From assembly GCA_045810625.1 (NCBI GenBank), contig JBJMVQ010000077.1:1-49134 (forward strand): 49,134 nucleotides of DNA. The letters are read 5' to 3'. Positions 39,581-47,005 of the stretch are shown here, one piece after another. This DNA is from JACQFZ01 sp045810625 (GTDB taxonomy: Bacteria; Pseudomonadota; Gammaproteobacteria; Acidiferrobacterales; Sulfurifustaceae). Made by a program: the position numbers and the translations under genes. The notes below the pieces were generated by a model, which was not told where the DNA came from, did not search any database, and saw only the letters and a program-made list of their open reading frames with translations. Position 1 is the first letter of the stretch, and each line of letters opens with the position of its first letter.

Positions 39581-41737
39581 ATGGATGTTTCTCACCTTCT
39601 TGATGATCTGAACGAGCCCCAGCGGCAGGCGGTCGCCGCCCCGCCGGGGCCGTTGCTCGTGCTCGCAGGCGCCGGCAGCGGCAAGACGCGTGTGCTCACT
39701 CACCGCGTCGCGTGGCTGGTCAGCGTGGAGGGCATCTCGCCGCACGCCATCCTGGCGGTGACATTCACCAACAAGGCGGCCGCCGAGATGCGCAGCCGCA
39801 TCGAGCAGATGCTGCACACACCGCTCGGCGGGCTCTGGATCGGCACTTTCCACGGGCTCTCGCATCGGCTGTTGCGCGCGCACTGGCGCGAAGCCGGTCT
39901 GCTGCAAGGCTTCCAGATCCTCGACAGCGACGATCAGCATCGGCTCATCCGGCGGATTCTGAAGAACCTGAATCTCGACGAAGGCTACTATCCGCCGCGT
40001 CAGGCGCAGTGGTTCATCAACCATCACAAGGAGGAAGGCCGCCGGCCCGAGCAGATCGGCGAGCCGTCCGATCCGCAGAACCGGGAGTATCTGCGCGTTT
40101 ACAAGGCGTACGAGGAGACCTGCCGCCGCTCGGGGCTGGTCGATTTCGCGGAATTGCTGCTGCGGGCGTATGAGCTGATGCGCGACAACGCGCGGCTGCG
40201 CGAGCACTACCAGACGCGCTTTCGTCACGTGCTGGTCGATGAATTTCAGGACACGAACCGGATTCAATACGCGTGGCTCAAGCTCTTCGTCGGCGCGCAC
40301 AACAATTTGTTCGTGGTCGGCGACGACGATCAGTCGATCTACGGTTGGCGCGGCGCCAAGGTCGAGAACATTTTACGCTTCGAGTCCGATCATCCGGGCA
40401 CGCACGTCGTGCGGCTCGAGCAGAATTACCGCTCGACCGGCAACATTTTGAAAGCGGCCAACAGCATCATCAGCCACAACGGCGACCGCCTGGGGAAGAA
40501 GCTCTGGACGTCCGGTGGCGACGGCGAGCCGATCGAGCTCTATACGGCGTACAACGATTTCGAAGAAGCGCGTTTCGTCGTGGAGCGCGTCCAGGAATGG
40601 TGCCAGAACGGTGGCCGCCGTTCGGAAATCGCGGTGTTGTATCGCTCGAACGCGCAATCGCGCGTGTTCGAAGAAACGCTCATCAATGCCGGCATTCCTT
40701 ATACTGTTTACGGCGGCTTGCGCTTCTTCGAGCGCGCCGAGATCAAGGACGCGCTCGCGTATCTGCGTCTCGTCGCCAGTCGGCATGACGATCCGTCGTT
40801 CGAGCGCGTGTCGAACGTGCCGACGCGCGGGATCGGTCTGAAGACACTCGATACGCTGCGCGAGAGTGCGAAAGCCGCCGATCTGTCGCTGTGGGAGGCG
40901 GCCGAGCGGCTCATCGCCACGAACGGTTTGCCGGCGCGCGCCACTCAGGCGCTCAAAGTATTTCTACAGCTGATCGATCAGCTCGCGCAGGAAACCGCGG
41001 GTCTCACGCTCGGCGAGCAGGTGGAGCACATGCTCGCGCGCAGCGGACTGCTCGAACATTATAAGAAGGAGAAGGGCGAGCGCGGCGAAGCGCGGGTCGA
41101 GAACCTGGAAGAATTGGTCACCGCCGCGCGCAACTATATCCCGGACGAAGCCGACGGCCTCGATCCGCTCAGCTCGTTCCTCGCGCATGCGGCGCTCGAA
41201 GCCGGCGAGGGCGAAGCCGAGGCGTGGGAGGACAGCGTGCAGCTCATGAGTCTGCATTCGGCCAAGGGTCTGGAATTTCCGCTCGTATTCCTGACCGGCA
41301 TGGAAGAAGGACTGTTTCCCCATCAACGTTCGACGGAGGAAACGGGTCGGCTGGAAGAAGAACGCCGGCTCTGTTATGTCGGCATGACCCGCGCGAAAAA
41401 ACGGTTGGTGCTGACGCTGGCGGAAGTGCGCCGGCTGCACGGGAGCGAGCACTACACGAGCCCCTCGCGCTTCCTCGGTGAAATCGACCAGTCGCTCATC
41501 AAAGAACTGAACGCGCAACCCGTGATCGGACGGCCGCGGCCCGCGCCGCTGCTCGCCGACGAGCTGGGACCGGCCAGCGGAATGCGCCTCGGCAGCCGAG
41601 TGCGGCACGAGACGTTCGGCGAGGGCGTCGTCGTCAACTACGAAGGGGCCGGGGCGCACGCGCGCGTGCAAGTGAACTTCGAGCACGTGGGTGCCAAGTG
41701 GCTCGTGCTCGCGTACGCGCGGTTGCAGGCAGTGTGA
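39581..41737 (+). CDS. uvrD: DNA helicase II, UvrD
   Basis: The 718-residue protein has the length and order of UvrD. N-terminal LNEPQRQAVAAPPGPLLVLA (Q motif), Walker A AGAGSGKTRVLTHR, motif Ia TFTNKAAAEMRSRI, GTFHGLSHRLLR, Walker B RHVLVDEFQDTNRIQY, motif III GDDDQSIYGWRGAK, motif IV LEQNYRST, motif V LMSLHSAKGLEFPLVFLTGM and motif VI RRLCYVGMTRAKKRL. The C-terminus has the Tudor-like GSRVRHETFGEGVVVNYEG domain used to bind RNA polymerase or UvrB. It unwinds DNA 3' to 5' in mismatch and nucleotide excision repair. A clear LexA box is not seen in the 161-base upstream gap. Confidence 0.97.
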   Translation: MDVSHLLDDLNEPQRQAVAAPPGPLLVLAGAGSGKTRVLTHRVAWLVSVEGISPHAILAVTFTNKAAAEMRSRIEQMLHTPLGGLWIGTFHGLSHRLLRAHWREAGLLQGFQILDSDDQHRLIRRILKNLNLDEGYYPPRQAQWFINHHKEEGRRPEQIGEPSDPQNREYLRVYKAYEETCRRSGLVDFAELLLRAYELMRDNARLREHYQTRFRHVLVDEFQDTNRIQYAWLKLFVGAHNNLFVVGDDDQSIYGWRGAKVENILRFESDHPGTHVVRLEQNYRSTGNILKAANSIISHNGDRLGKKLWTSGGDGEPIELYTAYNDFEEARFVVERVQEWCQNGGRRSEIAVLYRSNAQSRVFEETLINAGIPYTVYGGLRFFERAEIKDALAYLRLVASRHDDPSFERVSNVPTRGIGLKTLDTLRESAKAADLSLWEAAERLIATNGLPARATQALKVFLQLIDQLAQETAGLTLGEQVEHMLARSGLLEHYKKEKGERGEARVENLEELVTAARNYIPDEADGLDPLSSFLAHAALEAGEGEAEAWEDSVQLMSLHSAKGLEFPLVFLTGMEEGLFPHQRSTEETGRLEEERRLCYVGMTRAKKRLVLTLAEVRRLHGSEHYTSPSRFLGEIDQSLIKELNAQPVIGRPRPAPLLADELGPASGMRLGSRVRHETFGEGVVVNYEGAGAHARVQVNFEHVGAKWLVLAYARLQAV

Positions 41738-41739
41738 GC

Positions 41740-41761
41740 GCCGGCGGGAAGTCCCACCGGC
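41740..41761 (+). terminator. Hairpin after uvrD
   Basis: GCCGGCGGG pairs with CCCACCGGC across AAGT with one internal mismatch, two bases after the uvrD stop. No T-run follows, so termination may need Rho. Confidence 0.4.
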
Positions 41762-41808
41762 AATGAACATGGGCTATAGTTAGCTCGAAACCGAAAGCGG
41801 GGAAAGAT

Positions 41809-42582
41809 TTGAAAGCCGGGTTGAACGATACCATGACCGCGCCGAAGGCGACGTTCGCCGTTATCGGCGTCGTCTTCCTTCTCGATCTGCTCGTAATGTA
41901 TTTGTTGCTGGCCGTCGGCGCGCCCGAGGATGCGCCCACCGCTGCGCTGACCCATGCCGGTCTGCTCGCAGCGCTCCTGGTGCTGCCGGTATACGTGCTG
42001 CAGCGGCGGTTGCGCGGTGCCAATGGGCATCGCGGCGTGGAGCGCGGCGCCGGTTCGGGCACGAGCACGCTCACGATCACCGATAGCCTGACCGGCGTCA
42101 TGAATCGCCGCGGCATCACCGCGAGTCTGCTCGACGCCATGGCGCAGGCCGAGCGTTACAACACGCCGCTTGCCGTCGCGCTCGGCGACCTCGACAACCT
42201 GAAACGCATCACCGAGACGCGCGGCGCATCGGCGGTCGACAAAGCGCTCGCGCACGCGGCCTCGGCTCTGGCCGAGACGCTGCGCATGCCGGACAAAGTC
42301 GGACGTTACAGCAACGAGGAATTCCTGATCGTGTTCCCGCACACGACGCTGGCGCAAGCGCGCAAAATCTCGGAGCGCATGCGTAACGCCGTACAGAAAT
42401 CGAAGCTGAAAGTCGATGGCACCGAGCTGGCACTCACGGTGAGCCTCGGCGTTACGCAGTTTCAGAAGGGAGAGGACCTCGAACACCTGCTGTCGCGCGC
42501 CGAGCGCGCGCTGACGCAAGCGAAATCCGGCGGCCGCAATTTCATCGCCGCACAAAAAGCGGCGCGCGCCGCGCGCGAATAA
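41809..42582 (+). CDS. GGDEF-domain-like membrane protein with degenerate active site
   Basis: The 257-residue protein has two membrane segments (ATFAVIGVVFLLDLLVMYLL and HAGLLAALLVLPVYVLQ) and a GGDEF domain from about 85 (LTITDSLTGVMNRRGITASL). The first metal residue is present (LGDLDNLKRI), but the signature at 168-172 is SNEEF (GRYSNEEFLIVF) instead of GGDEF/GGEEF, so both Gly that hold GTP are replaced. Diguanylate cyclase activity is unlikely, and GTP-binding or scaffold roles remain possible. TTG 41809 has GGGGAAAG upstream, while ATG 41833 has no ribosome site, so TTG is chosen. The gene follows uvrD by 71 bases. Confidence 0.82.
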   Translation: MKAGLNDTMTAPKATFAVIGVVFLLDLLVMYLLLAVGAPEDAPTAALTHAGLLAALLVLPVYVLQRRLRGANGHRGVERGAGSGTSTLTITDSLTGVMNRRGITASLLDAMAQAERYNTPLAVALGDLDNLKRITETRGASAVDKALAHAASALAETLRMPDKVGRYSNEEFLIVFPHTTLAQARKISERMRNAVQKSKLKVDGTELALTVSLGVTQFQKGEDLEHLLSRAERALTQAKSGGRNFIAAQKAARAARE

Positions 42583-42620
42583 GCGCAGTCGCACCACCTT
42601 AATTTCCGTTCTCGCTCCGT

Positions 42621-42641
42621 CCGCCGCGCTCCCAGCGGCGG
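42621..42641 (+). terminator. Hairpin after the GGDEF-like gene
   Basis: CCGCCGC pairs perfectly with GCGGCGG across a 7-base loop, 38 bases after the stop. It is followed by a short mixed tract CGCTATTTCC with few T. Confidence 0.5.
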
Positions 42642-42662
42642 CGCTATTTCCGTACTAATATC

Positions 42663-42682
42663 GATGTGAATTAGCTCACATC
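42663..42682. promoter_or_regulatory. CRP/FNR-type palindrome upstream of the M48-pilin fusion gene
   Basis: The 20 bases are a perfect 7-base inverted repeat GATGTGA-N6-TCACATC containing TGTGA-N6-TCACA, the exact consensus of CRP. The centre is at 42672.5, only 24 bases before ATG 42697. A TAATAT at 42656-42661 just upstream looks like the -10, so the palindrome overlaps the expected transcription start. That position would fit repression rather than activation. Confidence 0.6.
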
Positions 42683-42696
42683 TGAGGAGCCGAGGT

Positions 42697-43908
42697 ATGG
42701 ATCTCGTTTACGGAAAAGAAAAAGCGCTTTTTACGATCTCCATTGTTCTGTCGCTGATGTTCTGGCTCGTGCTGGTGGTCGGCACGCTCGGTATGGTGTT
42801 GATCTGGGCGCTGATGTTCTTCCTGATGTATCTGTTCGCGCATTCCGCGTTCATTTCTTATCTCAAAGGTACCGCGGTGCGTGTCACGGCCCAACAGTTT
42901 CCCGACTTGTACCAGCGCATCGCCGCTTGCGCCCACAAGCTTGGCATGCAGGAAGTTCCGGACGCTTACCTGCTTCACGGAAACGGAGTGTTCAACGCGC
43001 TGGCTACGCGTTTTCTCGGACGTCACTTCATCGTGCTCTACTCCGATGTGGTCGATGCGCTCGAGGATCGCCCGGAGGCGCTCAATTTCTACATCGGCCA
43101 TGAGCTTGGCCACATCTCGCGCCGCCATCTGACGTGGGCGCCGCTGCTCGCGCCCGCCGGCGTGCTGCCGCTGCTCGGCGCGGCTTACTCCCGCGCGCGC
43201 GAATACACGTGCGACCGCCACGGCCTCGCTTGTTGCGCCAGTCCGCAGGACGCCGCGTACGGACTCGCCGCGCTCGCGGCTGGCGGGAAGCGTTGGAAGA
43301 CGCTCGACTTGAACACGTATGCGGCGCAATCGACGGCGTCTTCCGGGTTTTGGATGTCCCTGCACGAGCTGATCGGCGACTATCCGTGGCTGACGAAGCG
43401 CATGGGCGCGCTGCAGGCGCTCGCTGCCAACCAATCGCCGAAGCATCCTCCGCGCAATGTCTTCGCGTACCTGTTCGCCCTGCTGGTGCCGCGCCTGGGT
43501 GTCGGCGCCGGCGCGGGAGTCGTGCCGATCCTGATCGTTGTCGCCATCATCGGTGTCCTCGCGGCGATCGCGATCCCCGCTTATCAGGATTATATGAACC
43601 GGGCGCACGTGGTCAGCGCCGTCGGGGAAGCGGAACAGGCCAAGACCGCCGTTTTGCAGTACGCCGTGAAAAATCGCGCGTGGCCGAGCAGCAACCGCGA
43701 CGCCGGCATCGACGAAGCCGGCGGGGTGGGCGCGATGAAGCATCGCGTGGAGATCCGCGACGGCGGTGTCATAGCGGTGGCATGGACCAATCCCGGAAAT
43801 GCGCGCGCGAGTCTGACGTACACGCCGCATGTGAAGAACGGGCAGCTCTACTGGGAATGTGCAACCGAGGGATTGAGCGAGAAACAGGTTCCGCCCGACT
43901 GCCGGTAG
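42697..43908 (+). CDS. M48 metalloprotease fused to a type IV pilin-like C-terminal domain
   Basis: The 403-residue protein has two N-terminal membrane segments (ISIVLSLMFWLVLVVGTLGM, VLIWALMFFLMYLFA) and an M48 peptidase domain with the zinc site HELGH at 135-139 and E169 in REYTCDRHG. From about 275 it becomes pilin-like: ILIVVAIIGVLAAIAIPAYQ, DYMNRAHVVSAVGEAEQAK and a C-terminal WECATEGLS. The prepilin cleavage motif is missing and the Glu5 place is a Pro, so it is not processed as a pilin; the helix serves as a membrane anchor. ATG 42697 has GAGGAGCCGAGG upstream. It probably degrades membrane proteins at the inner membrane. The pilin part may hold or recognise substrates. Confidence 0.9.
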   Translation: MDLVYGKEKALFTISIVLSLMFWLVLVVGTLGMVLIWALMFFLMYLFAHSAFISYLKGTAVRVTAQQFPDLYQRIAACAHKLGMQEVPDAYLLHGNGVFNALATRFLGRHFIVLYSDVVDALEDRPEALNFYIGHELGHISRRHLTWAPLLAPAGVLPLLGAAYSRAREYTCDRHGLACCASPQDAAYGLAALAAGGKRWKTLDLNTYAAQSTASSGFWMSLHELIGDYPWLTKRMGALQALAANQSPKHPPRNVFAYLFALLVPRLGVGAGAGVVPILIVVAIIGVLAAIAIPAYQDYMNRAHVVSAVGEAEQAKTAVLQYAVKNRAWPSSNRDAGIDEAGGVGAMKHRVEIRDGGVIAVAWTNPGNARASLTYTPHVKNGQLYWECATEGLSEKQVPPDCR

Positions 43909-43914
43909 GCGTCG

Positions 43915-44880
43915 TTAGCGAACGACGTCGTTGCCCGGCAGCATCGCTTCGACGACTTGGCACCAGGCGGCGGCGAGATTCGCGCGGTTGTAGCCGCCGC
44001 CGCCGGTCGCGATAAATCGTCCCTCACACATCTCGGCGGCGAGCGCGCGCAGGCGCCCCGCCGCGTAGCCGTGCACCGCCGGAGAGAAATGCATGTGCGT
44101 CAGCGGATCGCCGGCGACACTATCGGCTCCTGCTTGCAACAGCACGAACTCCGGCCGCGCCGCGCGCACGAACGTTTCGATCTCCGGCCACACGCGGTGA
44201 AACAGCTCGTCGTTCGCGCCGGGCGGCACCGGTATGTTGACCTTCGTGCCTTTCGCCACGCCGAGACCGGTTTCGTACGCGGCTCCGGTCCCGGGATACA
44301 GAAAGCGGCCGTCCTCGTGGATGTCGGCGAAGATGAGATCCGGATCTTCTTCGAAGCCGTAGTAGACGCCGTCGCCGTGATGCGCGTCGATGTCGATGTA
44401 GGCGACGCGCTTCACGCCGTGCTCGGCGCGCAGCCACTCGATCAGCACCCCGATGTCGTTGAACACGCAGAATCCGGCGGCGCCGTCGCGCCGCGCGTGA
44501 TGCAGTCCCGCGATCGGAACGAATGCGCACTCGCAGGAACGTTGCAAGATCGCGCTCGCCGCGTCGAGCACCGAGCCGACGACGGTGAGCGCCGCTTCGA
44601 AGACACCGGGGAACGCCGGCGTGTCGCCGTAATCGAGAAAACCTTCGCCGGTTGCCGATTGGCGCTCGACGCGCTCGACGTACGAGATCTCGTGGAATCG
44701 CAGCAGCTCTTCGCGCGTGCAGGGCACCGGCGAAGCGAGCTCCACGCGCCGGTCGAGTCCGTTAGTTTTCAGCTCCCGTACGAACGCGTCGAGCCGGTCG
44801 GGGCCGAAAGGATGGCCGTCCGGGAAGCCGTAGCTGCCGAGGGTAGGGCCACAATAAACGCGCATGCCCATGGTCGTCAT
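43915..44880 (-). CDS. Histone deacetylase family (AcuC-like) hydrolase
   Basis: The 321-residue protein is a class II-type arginase/deacetylase fold: VPIAGLHHARRDGAAGFCVF with the His-His pair and catalytic-zone Asn, VAYIDIDAHHGDGVYYGFEE with the zinc-binding Asp/His, ADIHEDGRFLYPGTG, LLQAGADSVAGDPLTHM with the second Asp, and FIATGGGGYN. All zinc and catalytic residues appear present. Bacterial members deacetylate acetylated lysine, polyamines or small acetylated amines. Three in-frame ATGs (44880, 44871, 44865) are possible starts and none has a strong ribosome site. It converges with the M48-pilin gene, six bases away. Confidence 0.92.
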   Translation of the reverse strand: MTTMGMRVYCGPTLGSYGFPDGHPFGPDRLDAFVRELKTNGLDRRVELASPVPCTREELLRFHEISYVERVERQSATGEGFLDYGDTPAFPGVFEAALTVVGSVLDAASAILQRSCECAFVPIAGLHHARRDGAAGFCVFNDIGVLIEWLRAEHGVKRVAYIDIDAHHGDGVYYGFEEDPDLIFADIHEDGRFLYPGTGAAYETGLGVAKGTKVNIPVPPGANDELFHRVWPEIETFVRAARPEFVLLQAGADSVAGDPLTHMHFSPAVHGYAAGRLRALAAEMCEGRFIATGGGGYNRANLAAAWCQVVEAMLPGNDVVR

Positions 44881-44903
44881 TCTATGGGCACGCGCGGTTC
44901 CGG

Positions 44904-45722
44904 TTACCGCGGGCGATTACTTAACGATGCGGGAAAAATCTCGCGATAGCTCGCGAGCGTCGCGATCACCGAGACCGGGAGCGCGATTGACCCTATCGCC
45001 AGCAGTAATACGTAACCGAGCGCCGTGGAGAATCGAAACGCGATCATGACAGCGATATACGGCACGAGGAAAATGACGCCGAACGTCGCGAGCGCGACGG
45101 GATGGCGCGCGCAGGCGGTGAAGCTTTCGGCGATGCCGGCAAACGGGTCGCGACCGGCGAGCACGGTACGATGTACTGCGTAAACGAGCGCCATGGCAAG
45201 CAGGATCTGCAGTATCGCCGCGCCCGCGATTCCGGGCAGGATCGCCCAGATCGACGTGGCGCGATAGAGGGAGCGGCTGAACAACGTGTGCAGCGAGCCG
45301 AATCCGAACAGGTACTCGATGATGAACGTCGTGACGATCAGCCCGAGCACGATGATGCCGAGCAGCACCGTCGAGTACACGCGATCGGCGTCCGTCAGCG
45401 CCGCGAACAGCGCCGCGCCCGGCTGATGCACCCAGCGTTGGTACGCCGTTTCCGGCCCGGACACCGCGCGCGTTTCGGCCTCGGCGGCGAGCAGCGCACC
45501 GGCGAGGAGCATCGGCGAAAGCATGAGAACGAGGAGCGGGCCGGCAAACGGAAGCCGCGCGAGCAGGGCCGCGCCCGCCAGATAGAGGGCCGCCATGCCG
45601 AGCCAGAACGGCAGGTCCCGTCGCGCGCCGTTCCAGCCTTGGCGTACCCAACGGACCGCGCGCAGCATCTGCGCCGCCATTGCGTCACCGTGCGCCGCGT
45701 CGGTACCTTCGCTAATCGCCAT
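44904..45722 (-). CDS. BPSS1780-like integral membrane protein
   Basis: The 272-residue protein has about six hydrophobic segments, including FWLGMAALYLAGAALLARLP, GPLLVLMLSPMLLAGALLAA and VYSTVLLGIIVLGLIVTTFI, with the order AxQxLRAVRWVRQGWNGAR at the start that recalls a betaproteobacterial membrane family with BPSS1780. GGGGAGACCGCA precedes ATG 45722. No catalytic residues can be seen and the function is unknown. It lies between the deacetylase-like gene (23 bases downstream) and the DUF2782 gene on the same strand. Confidence 0.78.
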   Translation of the reverse strand: MAISEGTDAAHGDAMAAQMLRAVRWVRQGWNGARRDLPFWLGMAALYLAGAALLARLPFAGPLLVLMLSPMLLAGALLAAEAETRAVSGPETAYQRWVHQPGAALFAALTDADRVYSTVLLGIIVLGLIVTTFIIEYLFGFGSLHTLFSRSLYRATSIWAILPGIAGAAILQILLAMALVYAVHRTVLAGRDPFAGIAESFTACARHPVALATFGVIFLVPYIAVMIAFRFSTALGYVLLLAIGSIALPVSVIATLASYREIFPASLSNRPR

Positions 45723-45873
45723 TGCGGTCTCCCCTCGGAAGAACGTGGATATGATAACCACTTGTAGCAGTACCGAGGAGTGATCGCCAAGCGAAACGCT
45801 GGGCAAAAACCCCGCGGTTGCGTGTAAGACAGGTGTCGGGAACAGCGCCGTCCGGGTGTTCCGATCGGATGAA

Positions 45874-46230
45874 TCAGAACCGCTTGAGGATCCAGGTCGG
45901 CGGAACGATGTCGGGTTCGAGATCGCTGCGGCGCGGAATGCCGGTCTGGTCGTAGATCAAATAGTACGGTGGGCCTTTGGCCGGCGTGACCTTCACCATA
46001 TATAGCTGGCCGTGGTACCGATACTCTTCGTGTATTTCGGTGCCCTTGCTCGTGATCGTGACTTCCGGCTCGAACGCGTTCGTATCCGGCGCCGGGCCCG
46101 GCGTGGGCGCGCGGTTTTCGTCGGTCGGCGCCGGTGGCGGTGGCGGTGGCACGGCATCGCGTCGATCGGCCGCCTGCGCGGCGCCCGCGAGCAATCCCAG
46201 AGCGAGTGACCAGCAGAGTAGAGTACGCAT
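45874..46230 (-). CDS. DUF2782 family periplasmic protein
   Basis: The 118-residue precursor has a signal peptide (TLLCWSLALGLLAGAAQAA), a proline-rich linker (DAVPPPPPPAPTDENRAP) and the DUF2782 domain EPEVTITSKGTEIHEEYRYH, GQLYMVKVTPAKGPPYYLIY and DIVPPTWILKRF. Family members are small secreted proteins next to polA in beta- and gammaproteobacteria; their role is unknown. Its start is 10 bases downstream of the LOG-family stop, so the two form a transcript. Confidence 0.88.
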   Translation of the reverse strand: MRTLLCWSLALGLLAGAAQAADRRDAVPPPPPPAPTDENRAPTPGPAPDTNAFEPEVTITSKGTEIHEEYRYHGQLYMVKVTPAKGPPYYLIYDQTGIPRRSDLEPDIVPPTWILKRF

Positions 46231-46240
46231 CCGTTTCGTC

Positions 46241-46978
46241 CTACAGGTTGAGCTTGATCTCCTGCTCTTCGGGCGAGGCCTCGAAGCCGGCGCGCTCGTA
46301 GAACGCGAAAATCGTCTGCAGCACCTCGTCGGCGCTGTCCGCCATGCTGAAGAGGTCCAGGTCTTCCGTGCTGATCATGCCTTCGGCGATCAGCGTCTGC
46401 TTGAACCAGTCCACGAGCCCGGTCCAGAACGGCCGATGCACGAGGATGATCGGCATGCGTACGCTCTTGCCGGTTTGTATCAGCGTCAGCGCCTCGACCA
46501 GCTCATCGAGCGTGCCGAAGCCGCCCGGCATGACGACGTACGCCTTCGCGTATTTCACGAACATCACTTTGCGCGCGAAGAAGTGCTGGAACGTGAGGCT
46601 GACATCCTGAAATTCGTTCGATCGCTGCTCGTGCGGCAGCAGGATGTTGAGCCCGACGCTCGCCGACTTGCCGTTGTACGCGCCGCGATTCGCAGCTTCC
46701 ATCAATCCCGGACCGCCGCCACTGACCACGGCGAACCCCGCGTCGGAAAGTCTGCGCGCGATGGTCTCCGTCAGGGCATAATACGGATGGTCGGGCGTGA
46801 TGCGGGCCGAACCGAAGATGCTGACCGACGGCTGTATCTGCGACAGCTGCTCGAAGCCGCTGACGAACTCCGCCATGATCTGGAAAATCTTCCACGACTC
46901 GCGCGACATCAAGCTCGAAGAAGTATGCGGGACGCCGGGGCGCGGTGCGCGTACGGCCGAGCGGCTCTGATCGTTCAT
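46241..46978 (-). CDS. LOG family nucleotide phosphoribohydrolase-like protein (TIGR00730)
   Basis: The 245-residue protein carries the LOG motifs VVSGGGPGLMEAANRGAY and VVMPGGFGTLDELVEALTLI (PGGxGTxxE), with VSIFGSARITPDHPYY before them and a longer N-terminus. LOG proteins release ribose-5-phosphate from nucleoside monophosphates such as cytokinin ribotides, or AMP in bacteria. The ATG at 46978 gives an atypical first 23 residues. The next ATG (46909), just before SRESWKIFQIMAEFVSGFE, is an equally likely start. It heads the minus-strand cluster with DUF2782 and BPSS1780-like genes and is divergent from polA. Confidence 0.9.
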   Translation of the reverse strand: MNDQSRSAVRAPRPGVPHTSSSLMSRESWKIFQIMAEFVSGFEQLSQIQPSVSIFGSARITPDHPYYALTETIARRLSDAGFAVVSGGGPGLMEAANRGAYNGKSASVGLNILLPHEQRSNEFQDVSLTFQHFFARKVMFVKYAKAYVVMPGGFGTLDELVEALTLIQTGKSVRMPIILVHRPFWTGLVDWFKQTLIAEGMISTEDLDLFSMADSADEVLQTIFAFYERAGFEASPEEQEIKLNL

Positions 46979-47005
46979 AAGTCGATATCGGGTGACTGAA
47001 TAGTT

